Below are positions 9,260 through 19,230 of a stretch of DNA of 22,901 nucleotides, piece by piece. The notes beneath the pieces were generated by a model that saw only the letters and a list, made by a program, of their open reading frames with translations, did no database searches and was not told the DNA's origin. The stretch covers positions 1 to 22,901 of the forward strand of contig CAJNOQ010002728.1 in the NCBI GenBank assembly GCA_905250885.1, read 5' to 3'. How positions within the stretch are numbered: the stretch's first letter is position 1; every line of letters starts with the position of its first letter. The stretch is from Didymodactylos carnosus. Taxonomy: Eukaryota > Rotifera > Eurotatoria > Philodinida > Philodinidae. The position numbers and the translations under genes are program-made.

Positions 9260-11804
9260 AACAAATATATGCAAAAAACAAAAGTATATCTAAAATATAT
9301 AAGTGGACTCTCTTCTGGTTGAACTGTTAGTTTATTGTGCGATTATATTTAACGGGATCTTGTCGTTATAATGCATCGCTTCTATAACGTTATTTGGCGA
9401 AAACTTTGCTAAGGATTACAAAATTTATTGATAGTAAACTAACTCTTACATTAAATAGATATTAAGAGAATTCTTCACAGTAAGACAAATTCGTTTTATT
9501 TTATATCCAATTTTAACGAAAATATCAGCAGACACATATGATATCAAATGATTCTTGAAAAATGATTTCCGGTTCTCTACCTGTAACAGTTTGAGAAAGT
9601 CGAGAAAACAAGATGCAAGATACAGATACAAAAACACTTTTTTAGTTTACGAGTTAGAAATGTCGTGATGCTTTTAAATTAAATTAAACATTCAGTCTCA
9701 CTGAATGGAGGAAATTAATTTTCTTTTTTAACCTTTTTTTGTTTCTATCGAGTTTAAGAGTTAAAAACTGTGGATATTTCTAAAAACACTTTAAAAACTA
9801 TAAAATCTTCTAGAAGAAACCGTTGTGTTTTTAGAGGAAATATTCTCAGACCACACCTAAAAATCTGTCAAAGAAGACACATGTACAAAATGAATTACTA
9901 AAAAATGTCTTTATCTCAACTAGCTACTTCTGGTTAATGGAGTGCCCCCTCAAGAATATTAAAGTGTGTTTATTATCAGTATAAAAAAAATTTGATCAAA
10001 TCTCTTCTGTAGATATAAGACAAACAAATCACGTGGAGACCAGTTGTGCTAAACAAACTCAACGTTGTAGTCATCCGATTTTATTTCTTCAGTAATGTAC
10101 ACGTCGGTCGCAATACACTAATATCAAGTTTTTTCGACTGCTAGTACAAAGCACGTCTTTAAAACAGACAGATGTTCTGTATCAAGAGTAACGATACCAA
10201 AATACTATCACTATAATTGAGTGTTTCTGCTCCAAAAAAAAAAGATGCTTTAGTATCGGACAAGCAAAACACGCAGAAAAACATTGATAGTGTACATTTA
10301 AATGCTTCAGTCAAAGAGACAGAGACTTGTTTCCCGTAAAAAGTCGTACAAGGTTTTCGTTATTGAACCTCGTGGAATTTTCAGGAGATTCCTACGTGTC
10401 TTCCACCGTTTTCATAACTACAATCATGTTTGTACTCGCAGGTCATGCCGTTACTAGAACTGATGTCTTAGTGACTTCGACACTTCAGTAATCACTCACT
10501 GGGAAAAACTTTTCCAAGTTCTTTGGAAAAGGAAAAGAATATGGCTCATTTTTAATTCCCGTTCATGTAAACAAATTGTGGCCAACCTCTTGACATTAAA
10601 AATGCCGCGGAATTTTTTCCCATGGTCTCCGTTTGGATCCTTCCGGAATATTTAAAAATCCTGATTTTTACCCGAAATGAGATTCCTGCTGAATTTCTGT
10701 GGGTTTTACTAGAGTATACTGATGAATTTACACACATTAGTTTGATAACCAGTGGCACTTTAAAATGAAATTGCGATTAGTAATAATAACTTTTTGAAGT
10801 CTAAGATCTGAAAAAAATAAAACATGAAGTCATGATCAACTGCGAGGAAAAAACGAGGGATTATTGATTTAGACAACTGTCCTGTCAAAGATGCTGGCCG
10901 TAGAATTCAGAAAAAGAATAAGAAAAGACACCTCTAACACCTCTATTTAATGCATTTGGAAACTAGAAATTGGAGAGGAAATAGTAGTAATTATTATCGT
11001 TAATTTAATATTTATTCGAAGCTTGTACAGCGATACGCTTATTTCTATAACAAAATTTTCTAACAACTTGATCGAAAACATACCCTCGAGCAAATTTTAT
11101 AGAATAGAGCATCACTAGTTAATTTAACAAAAGGTAGACAAGACGATTTTAATTTTTTGTTATTTGATCAATCAGTTAAAAAGTTCCAAGAAATCTTACA
11201 GATGTATTTAAACTGTCTAGGAATCTAATATAAAATGTAATATAACAAGCGTTTGTTTCCTTGACTTTAGAGTTTAGGGTCTTACAAAATGGTTGCCTGC
11301 ATGTGCACAAAATACGGAAAAATGGCTGTCAGATATTCCATGGATGAACCAATCACAAGAGAGAAAAATAGAAAATTCTTTTGTAACCATGAGAGAGAAA
11401 ATATTCAAGAGATGACTGAAATATCTACTAATGCAGGGAGAGAAAAAGGTAAGGAAACTTTTTCTGTTGTCCGGAGACATGTCGCCAGAAATCAGTCAAT
11501 TTTGATAACACAAACACAGTTGTCTATGGATAATAAAACTTACAGAATATAGATAGTCTATCATAGCCAATCGATTAGAAATACTTCCAGTCCTGTTGGT
11601 GTCTTCAGACAGTATCCAGAAAACATTTTAGCTTTATATTACATTGTGCACTTTTCCCCGTGGAATCAGAGAAGTTCATACCATTTCTCAGCTATTCTGG
11701 TTGCGAACGCCGCCTGTCAAGAGACTCCTGGGTTCAAAAGTCATGGAAGGTCGTTCGCAGATATAAAGTCCTAAAGTCAAGGGACTGTGCGAGCGCAGAC
11801 GAGA
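9260..11804. other. Long stretch without a recognisable gene
   Basis: Both strands were read. Open frames at 10758-10552, 11289-11552 and 11660-11977 (the last running into the hAT element) match no family, and I saw no matching splice pattern. A small inverted repeat, CGTTATA...TATAACG, lies at about 9363-9390. TATATATT on the minus strand at 9301-9294 lies close upstream of the LEA-like gene but is not diagnostic. Confidence 0.4.
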
Positions 11805-12430
11805 GTTACCTTCAGGGTGCCCAAATTCAATTTTTGGAAATCAGGAGATTTTCGTTAAAAATCAGGAGTTGGTCAGGAGATTTTTTCTCGAAATCAGAAG
11901 AAAGACAGGAGAGTATTAGGCAGTTTTTTCTTCGACAAGCAAAACAAAAAAATCCAATCACTTTTTCAAAAACATAGTATTTTTGGGTACTTCTACAGAT
12001 CGATCACACACTCACACTCACACTCCACACACACCACAGTAGGGGGTGTGATCGATCTGTAGAAGAACCTATTTTTGAAATATTTGTTGATGGAACAGTA
12101 TTTTCATTTGTTACAGACTGCAGTACGGATTGAAGAAGAAGTTTTTGGTCCGATGAATTTGGAAGTTTACTAATCTCATCTTCTTGTGATGAAAACATTG
12201 GATAAGCACACAGCGGACTCTTTCAATGTACAATTATGTAGACTCGTGATCCAGAAATTTTGTTTCTGAAACTGATAATCTGTTTTGAAAAAAACAAAAT
12301 CGATATAGGAAAACAATTGAAAATCAGGAGAAATCAGGAGAAAATCTTAAAAATCAGCTCCTGAAATCAGGAGAATTTTCATCAGAAGAAAAGTCTAAAT
12401 ATCAGGAGATTTGGGCACTCTGGTTACCTT
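11805..12430. mobile_element. hAT-type non-autonomous transposon with exact 8-bp target duplication
   Basis: The element body is 11813-12422 (610 bp). It starts CAGGGTGCCCAAAT, and the other end, read inward, is CAGAGTGCCCAAAT (13 of 14 identical). It is flanked by GTTACCTT at 11805-11812 and GTTACCTT at 12423-12430, a perfect 8-bp duplication. Length of duplication plus CAG.G..CCCAAA ends is typical of the hAT superfamily. ATCAGGAG motifs cluster near both ends (11840-11910 and 12320-12410), in the same orientation at both ends. A minus-strand frame, 12198-12004, starts with ATG and reads MFSSQEDEISKLPNSSDQK..., possibly a transposase remnant, but it is too short to identify. No complete transposase. 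Confidence 0.85.
11990..12065. repeat. 20-bp perfect palindrome arms around a CACACT microsatellite, inside the hAT element
   Basis: CTTCTACAGATCGATCACAC (11990-12009) is the exact reverse complement of 12046-12065. The similarity continues imperfectly outwards by about 10-12 bases. The loop is a CACACT/CACA-rich simple repeat followed by GGGGG. It could be a nested MITE or a hairpin that expanded within the transposon. Confidence 0.7.
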
Positions 12431-12434
12431 GTTT

Positions 12435-13436
12435 CAGAGCTAGAATCAGTTGGGATTCTTTCAACCGAATTGGACCGGCTAGTTTTTCGCCAGTTGAGAA
12501 AGTTTTTTCAACCGGTAAAAAACCAGTCGGTTCCAAATCAGCCAGGGAAAAATCGGTCTGATTAAATATCGTTCTTTTTTACTAAAGCATCGAAAGTCTA
12601 GGTGTGAGAACTTAACCACAAACACTGAAATATCACTGTTAAAAATAAATGATATTTTAATGATTGTGTTTCTCACGGAAATCTGATTGATTGTGTCTAC
12701 ACGAAAATTAAATAAACCTTCACCAACTTAGGAGTTTCAGGAGATATCGACAAAACAGTTCCAAACGGAAGCAATGATCATGTAGTAACGTAGGGAATTA
12801 GTATAAAAAAGGAGAGATTTTAGAGAAGAAAAATAGATTTTAAAATACGGTTTATAGTCCAGGATTCATTCTCTGCACGAGTGTAAGTAATTAGGAAATC
12901 ATTATAAAAAAATAGATTTTCATCTCTGTTCTCTTTGTTTTCTGAAGTTATTCTTCGACTGGTGTCGCAACTGACAAAACAAAATAACAGGTGTGTGTTT
13001 TTTTGTTTGTACTGCCGAGTTGAGATTTAACTAACAAAGAAAATAGTGAATCCCGTTGTTTTTAAAGAAATTCTGTTCTTTTTTTCTAACTGGCCAGTCT
13101 GAAAATCCAATCTGATCGGACCGATAACCGCCCAGTCAAAAAAAAGGTCAGAAGTAGGAGTATGAAGGTGTAATTCGTTTTCGGAGCACTCCTTTTGAAA
13201 AAAGCCACTAAGAGCACTCTAGAGTACTCTTTTTTTATAGTAGTCCAGAATACTCCTCAAAAAAAGAGCGCTTCGGAGCACTCCTTTCTAAAAAGTGCAG
13301 CCGAGGGACTGCAGAGCACTTCAAAAAAAGTGCTTCCTTCTTTTTTTTCCATCAAGAGTACTCCATCATACTCCTCTTGATATTTGTTTTCGACTGGGCG
13401 GCTGGTTTACCAGTTCGTGTACCGGTTCTAACTCTC
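12435..13436. mobile_element. Second hAT-like non-autonomous element, about 1 kb, ACCGGT-rich
   Basis: Left end CAGAGCTAGAATC; right end inward GAGAGTTAGAACC (differing at 3 of 13). Flanking octamers CCTTGTTT (12427-12434) and CGTTGCTT (13437-13444) agree at 6 of 8, so the duplication, if real, is old. CCAGTTGAG..CAACCGGT..ACCAGTCGGTTCC-type motifs cluster near the left end (12470-12560). They recur as GGACCGATAACCGCCCAGTC / GGCGGCTGGTTTACCAGTTC near the right (13115-13425). It begins four bases after the target duplication of the preceding hAT element. No coding capacity recognised. Confidence 0.5.
13156..13375. mobile_element. Nested 220-bp MITE made of GAGTACTCC motifs
   Basis: AGGAGTATGAAGGTG at 13156 and the reverse complement of the right end, AGGAGTATGATGGAG (ending 13375), are inverted and differ at two positions. 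In between lie six or more variants of GAGCACTCC / GAGTACTC (13183-13365) and several short A-runs. No target duplication was found. It lies inside the ACCGGT-rich element and so inserted later. Confidence 0.55.
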
Positions 13437-13444
13437 CGTTGCTT

Positions 13445-14468
13445 TATTATTATTGTCATTTTCCTTCCTTACTCCGCTATCTTGAACTATTTAATCGCTC
13501 CTTAAGAACGTTTAATGAAAAGTTGCACTTGGTTCTCTACGGATTATGAACTAACTGGAATATTTTTGGCGTGATTGGGAAAAATTGTCAAAAGTTTGCA
13601 TCTAGAACTAGAAAGTTTGCGTGGTGAGGTTGCAAAAAATTTGGTTTTGATTATTGCAACTACTGATTTGTTTGCAGATATTGTACTTTCAATTTGTTGG
13701 CCTACACATTTTCTCACCTACGCAAGTTGGAATTTTCTTAGAAACTTATTTGTTTGTAGTATTGTTATCCTTTCTTCCTCTCTTTATTCTTATCTTTCAT
13801 CACGTCATGTTCGTTATATCTCTTACATTTCTATACTAAAAATAAGTTATTCAGTACCATCCATTAAGCATTTGAACGAATTTGAACTATAAGCCTATAC
13901 TTACATGCCAGTGAACTGAAGTTTTTTCTTCAAAGACCTTTAGTTAGTTTTTTTGCATAATGAACATGATAAGGGATTGGAATCAACTGAGGGAGAATAA
14001 TGTATTTTAGTAGATATAAATACCTTTGCATGTAATCTAAGATCGAACAAAAAAATAGTGTTTGGCAAGAGTAGTATTAAACTCCAAACAATTTTTAACA
14101 GCAATTATTTCGAATTAAGTGATCTGTAAGAGACAAAAATCGTCAAATCCATGTAGAAACATAACAATATGTGAGCGAGCTGATAAGAAATCAAGTACAG
14201 ATTAAAAAACGAATTATTCTGATGGGAGATGATCACAGAGAAGGAACTGGCAAGTAGACAAGAAAGTTGTTTATTTATTTAGGATCATGAGTATTTTTTT
14301 TCATGTTTAGATCAAAGTCGAAGTAAATTAGTCGGAAGGATGAAACATAATGTCATTGATCTATTTGAATAAATTAGGCGTTGTTAGTAGAAAATCAAAA
14401 CCGTATAAAAAATAAGAAGACTATTATGAAATAAAGATGAAAGGCTACTTCGTAATTGCGGAAAATTT
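13445..14468. other. AT-rich stretch, no gene seen
   Basis: Plus-strand frames at 13575-13892 (105 aa) and 13654-13839 are hydrophobic translations of T-rich DNA with no recognisable motif. I do not regard them as genes. Confidence 0.4.
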
Positions 14469-15746
14469 TTAAGAAGGGGATTCCCCATTTAGATTTTCAC
14501 TCAACGTTCCCAGTTTGTGGAGGATACTTCGCGGTATGTGTCGTGAAGTTTTCTCGGCTTACTGACATTATTTGGCTGAGAAAAAAATTAAGCACTTTAA
14601 AAAATATTGTTAAGTTTTTGAACAAGGGACTATTATTAAAAGAATTCCAGTCCATTCTCCATTCATCGTAAAAACTTGGTTCTTGACTGAATCGATAGAG
14701 AAATGTGTGGAGAATTTTTACTACGAGAAAATATGTAAACATTTTTATTCTTTCCTTTCTGTTATTGATTAATTAGCACTAATTAAGGTTAATTTAGCCT
14801 ACAGCTTACAGCCTAGCTTACAGTCCCATTTGCAAAATAAGAACTGAACAAAAGAATTTAAGCTATACCTCACCTGACAGAGAATTTCACGAGCTCATGA
14901 CTGGCTAGCTTAAGAGTTTTAGAATCCAACTGGTTCATTAGAATGTTTTTATAACAGTCCTGTACTCAAAAATTTAATAATATCTTTTTAAGTAATTAAT
15001 TTTTTTCTCAGCCAAACAATGTCCGTAAGCCGAAAAACTTCAGAACATATACTTCGAAGTGTTCTCTACAAACTGGGAAAATTTAACAAAAAAATTCAAA
15101 ACCAAAAGCTTTCTCTCATCTTTAGCTAAGCGAAAATATTTTTACAATAACAAGCATTTTCAAGGTAAAGTGTGGGTACGAAAGTTGTTCAGAATCAAAT
15201 TCCCTGGAATACGAACGAAGGATTTTTCAAAATTCGTTAAATCGGACTTTTAACTTAAATTTTACTACATTTTAAAATTCTAAAAACCGTATTTTTCAAT
15301 TTAAAAATTGAGTTTAATGAATTTTAAAAAATCCTTCGTTCATATTCCAGAGAATCTGATTCTGAACAACTTTCATACTCGTACTTTCCCTTGAAAATGC
15401 TTCCTTCGTGCCAGATTTGGTTCAAGGTGTTTTTAAAAATACTTCTTGCTCCAAAATGCCATCGGGCAGGCCAAAGCGGAATAACTCAGTCAAAGCTTGA
15501 CCGAATTTTCTGTAGATACATCTTGATGTCCTCTATCGATTGACATCAAAACCGAGGTTATATATATAGAAATCTGAAAATTTTATTAAACTTTTAAAAA
15601 TGGAGAAAAAAACTGAGACTAAACTTAAAAAATTATTTTCTGAAAAACTACAGGTCCGGTACTCGAAAAAGTATTGAAATATATACTTCAAAGTGTCCTC
15701 TACAAACTAATAGGAAAAACTGAATGGGATACCCCTCCCCTCTTAA
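14469..15746. mobile_element. TTAA-flanked fold-back DNA element
   Basis: TTAA at 14469-14472 and 15743-15746 flank ends reading GAAGGGGATTCCCCATTTAG (left) and, inward from the right, GAGGGGAGGGGTATCCCATT; both then continue with a CAGTTTGT.GAGGA.ACTT block. The left arm (about 14505-14590) is inversely repeated twice, at 14995-15080 and again at 15655-15742. TTAA duplications are used by piggyBac, Kolobok and related transposons. The family is not determined. No transposase is recognisable. A simple motif stretch between the arms (14764-14826) carries TTAATTAG/CTTACAGCCTA repeats. Confidence 0.5.
15152..15402. repeat. 84-bp inverted repeat with a short loop, inside the TTAA-flanked element
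   Basis: 15152-15235 and 15319-15402 are inverted copies of equal length, differing at only about ten positions by eye. They include AAGTTGTTCAGAATCA and GAACGAAGGATTTTT blocks. The 83-base loop is nearly all A and T. Such a foldback could form a long hairpin transcript or extrude as a cruciform. Confidence 0.75.
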
Positions 15747-17882
15747 GCCAATTAGTACGAATCCGGATCTCTGAACATTGATTAATGAAGTTCGTTCATC
15801 TAAAGAATCTGTTATGAACGTTCTGAACAAGAACAAGCTACTAAATTCTTTTGTAGAATTTTGTTGTTTAATATAGCTGTATATTATCAATAAATATCTC
15901 ACCTTCGTCAGATAAAACTACCGTTTTATACATTTATATTTCAAATTAGTACCGTTGATTGCTCATTAGTGAAAAAGTGGTCGCTTTTTGAAAAAGGCAA
16001 TAAAATGAAACCAATATAACTATAGCCTTTCCAATTTGTGACCGATTTTCGGAGTTCGGACGGCCGACCAAATCCGGAGATCGAAATCCGCTCAATTCGT
16101 TCGCTTCCCGATATCTGAATCCTGGAGGATTCGAAGATCGAACCAGTCGGATCCGTTAATTTCCGGGCACCGCAAATCGACAGATCCTATGGTGCGCACT
16201 TCTTTATTTTGTTTTCTTTCTCTTCTGTGCGCATGCGCATAAAATATTCATCGTTTTGTTTCGCGACAGCAGTACTTTAAATATGATATTGTAGACAATA
16301 AAAACCAAGAAAATTTTCTTCTCAAGTTCTGAACGGTGTGAGTCATCGCTCACACTGGTCAACAGACATGTTGAACACACCACAGCTCGTGGGCGGACCC
16401 TTACACTCTCTCGAATGCGCAGAGACAAGAGCCACTAGAAAATGAACGAAAAAGAATAAGAAATAAAAAATCTAAGGCTATTGTTTTTAGCCTTTGAACA
16501 CCGGAAAAACGGTCACTGCCAAATCCAGCGAAATCCGATGTCTGAAACTCAAAGGGTCCGGTCGGACCGTTAACGACAACTTCCGGAATGGAATTCGGGT
16601 GTCAAAAACAGAACACAGAAAACATACCAAAAAAGATTACTACTGATAACATTGAGTCGATTGGACAACTTCAAGCGTTGTACAGAATATAGACACAGTA
16701 CAGTGGATTTAGTTTTGCAGTTTCTACAAGGCTAAATTCATGTGTTCGAATCTGTATTCGTACAAAATTGATTTTGTGTTTTTCGATAGTTAGGATAGCC
16801 TTCAGTTCTTCCTCTTCCTACCACTGCCATCACTGACAAGATACCTAGAATCAGTAGCTACTTCTCAATCAGAGTCTCACTAACATTCAATTAACTGCCT
16901 GTTTTTAGGCCATCATTAGCGGTCAGATGATGGACAATTAATGATGTTTGTTAACCGACCGTTTTTTCACTATTAAAATCTTGTTAAAACCCTGTTGCTC
17001 GTCACTTGATTAACAGACATCCACGTGCTGTTAAATGTCGGTTGTTTTTGAGTTGGGTAGCCAAAGGGAAAGTGCAGATTTAGCAGGTCAGTCAGCAACA
17101 GGCATTGTTCATGTGACTAATGCTAAATGAACTTTTTTCTTTCGAATATGTGCGCTTCTTCTGGAAAAAAACAGGACTGAGATAGCTGTAGCCTCTGGAA
17201 CGATGGTGCTTTCAACGCGATCATAGTCAATCAGCAGTCGCATTATCTAGTAGGGCTGCTTATGAAAAACGCTTTTCAGCATTTCAGAAAATTGTATATT
17301 GTTTTAATGAACGGCGAAGGTGAAATCCATTAAGACCCATTTTTCTCATTGAGAAGATTTGTCAGATTTTCAAATCAGTGCTCTACCAAAACACGATTTT
17401 GTATATGTTGAGCTATCTATTTTCAGAATATGTGTCACTTTTTATCCTATATAAAATTTTTTACTGGCTATTAGCGTACTACGCGGACTGAATTTTCAAA
17501 CCTGACTCCAATCAGATATTTCTCTCTTAAACATAGCTCGATCCGACCCGAGCAAGCTGAACACGACCTGATGCCCGACAATTGCATCTTGCGTTTACTT
17601 GCGTCTTTACTTTTATCGGGTGTTTTTAAGGAACGCTATTGCGTATAGCGATGAACGTTTCAACAAATATACATTTTGATGAGCTGTTTAAAAGTTAAGA
17701 CGAGTTCAGAGTTATAAAGTTCATAGCATTGACGAAAAATTTATTACTGTTAATGAAAATGGTTTTGAGACCCGTTTATTGTACAAAAAGGTCGTATTTT
17801 GAAAGCTTTTGTATAAATGTCACAACTTCGGAAAGGTCTAATACATGGAAGATGCTGTTTTGAAGAAAATACTTCTCCATGC
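15747..17882. other. No gene; CCGG-rich patch and minor repeats
   Basis: From about 16024 to 16620 GC content and CCGG/TCGA-type motifs rise sharply (CCGGAGATCGAAATCCG, GGTCCGGTCGGACC). TGACCGATTTTCGGAGTTCGG at about 16039 has a looser inverted match at about 16500-16518. The palindrome TGCGCATGCGCA lies near 16228. These suggest another old element whose ends I could not fix. Around 16880-17040 there are scattered TTAAC..G motifs. The minus-strand frame 16428-16204 lacks an ATG start and is not supported. Confidence 0.4.
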
Positions 17883-19230
17883 CTGTTAAAAATCTGCGTT
17901 CTTCCGTTCTTTGGAGAACATGGCGAAGAACACCAATGTGGTCTTTGAAAACTGAAGAACAGAATATGTTCTTTAGCAGAGTTTTTGTTCTTCAAAAAAT
18001 TTGTTCTTCATTTTTATAAAGAACAAAAAACGAATTCTTGTTCTTCAGAGAGCATATTTTTTGTCTCCAAGCTTTCTAAAGAACATAAATCATATTTTTG
18101 TTCTTCAGAGAACAAGAATTCGTAGTCCATTAAAATATTTGTGTGTTTGACCTCGTATATCGGCGCAAATTGAGGGGAAGCGATGAATGCGATCAAATGG
18201 TAATAGTGACCGCCTTCTACAAACTTAAAATAATAAACAAACAAACATGTTTTTTGCTAGCTGCATGATCGTCCTGTTTTTTGTCGAAATCTGTCAAACC
18301 ATTGATTTTTGGATGATTCTTCTTTCAGATTCTATTCTATCGTCACTTTGTCTGTTTGTTGTCAGTTGTGCTACAGAGAAAATTTAGAAGTAAAAAAGGA
18401 GTTCGAGATTGTGAGGTGTAATTATGTTGTTTAGTCTTTCTGTTTGACCTTCAGACTTTGCCGATTAGCTTTTTTAGGCTATAAGACCGTTAGAAGAAAA
18501 TAAGCTTATCAGCGCATAGTGTTTTGAGATTCATTTGTTAAATATGTCTCCTAATCTAATTTATTTATTCTATTTGAAGGTCTTTTGAATTCACGTTTCC
18601 GAACAAGATTCATTTGCGAGAATGTTGCTCTACTGGGTTAATGCTGTCTCATTTTTCGACTTTTGTTGCGTTCTAGATGGAGATAGTCTTCTGTGGGATG
18701 TAACTTCGAGAATGTATCATCAGAATGAAATAAATTTGAGAATGAAGTATTGTCGATAAGCGGATGCAATATTGCCCGTTTAATTGATTTGTTTCAAATA
18801 CGTGAATTTAAAAATCATAAGAAGTTTTATCATGATAGAAACGAATACATTAACACGCAAAAATTCACGTCTGGTAATGAAAGAAATGCAAGAACTGGTG
18901 AAATTGATTAATTAAAAATATCCATCAGTCTTTTTAGCATTGATGAAAGTTCCATTCCGTACCAAAGCGCCTGCTTTTACTAGTATACTGGAGCCTGAGT
19001 TTTGTTCATATTAATGTTCTTCAGTTTTTTGGAAGTTCTTGAAAAACCTGTTCTCTGAAGAACAAGTTGTACCCTATGGAGAGATCAAAAAACCGAAAGA
19101 ACAAAGATTTTATTCTTCAGAAAACTGAAGACTCTTGTTCTACAACTCTTTGTATAACACATATATGATCTCTATAGGAGACAAATGAAGATCATTTTTT
19201 TGTTTTTTGAAGAACGCAGATTTTTAACAG
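17883..19230. mobile_element. 1.35-kb element with 22-bp perfect terminal inverted repeats and GTTCTTC arrays
   Basis: CTGTTAAAAATCTGCGTTCT..(22 nt from 17883) is exactly inverted at 19209-19230. Inside both ends, GTTCTTC/GAAGAAC and the palindrome GTTCTTCAGAGAAC recur many times (17905-18130 and 19015-19215). The middle (18130-19010) is unrelated AT-rich sequence without a recognisable protein. A minus-strand frame at 18244-18014 includes FSEEQ repeats that are simply translated motif copies. Superfamily unassigned: no clear target duplication beyond the ends. Confidence 0.6.

Noticed and set aside
11289..11552. 87-aa plus-strand frame with a real ATG
   Set aside because: No recognisable domain, no splice or promoter support, and an equally long meaningless frame lies on the opposite strand.
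11695..11810. tRNA-derived SINE suspected from GGGTTCAAAAGTC (B-box-like)
   Set aside because: B box deviates from the consensus, there is no convincing A box at the right distance, and no tRNA fold or 3' tail.
13575..13892. 105-aa hydrophobic frame, possible membrane protein
   Set aside because: Hydrophobicity comes from T-rich DNA read in more than one frame; it starts from a non-ATG context and shows no family signature.
16735..16765. TGTTCGAATCT, a tRNA T-arm-like string
   Set aside because: No acceptor, D or anticodon stem can be fitted upstream.
18014..18244. 76-aa minus-strand frame with FSEEQ repeats
   Set aside because: The repeats are translations of the GTTCTTCAGAGAAC motif of the surrounding element, and the frame starts at TTG.
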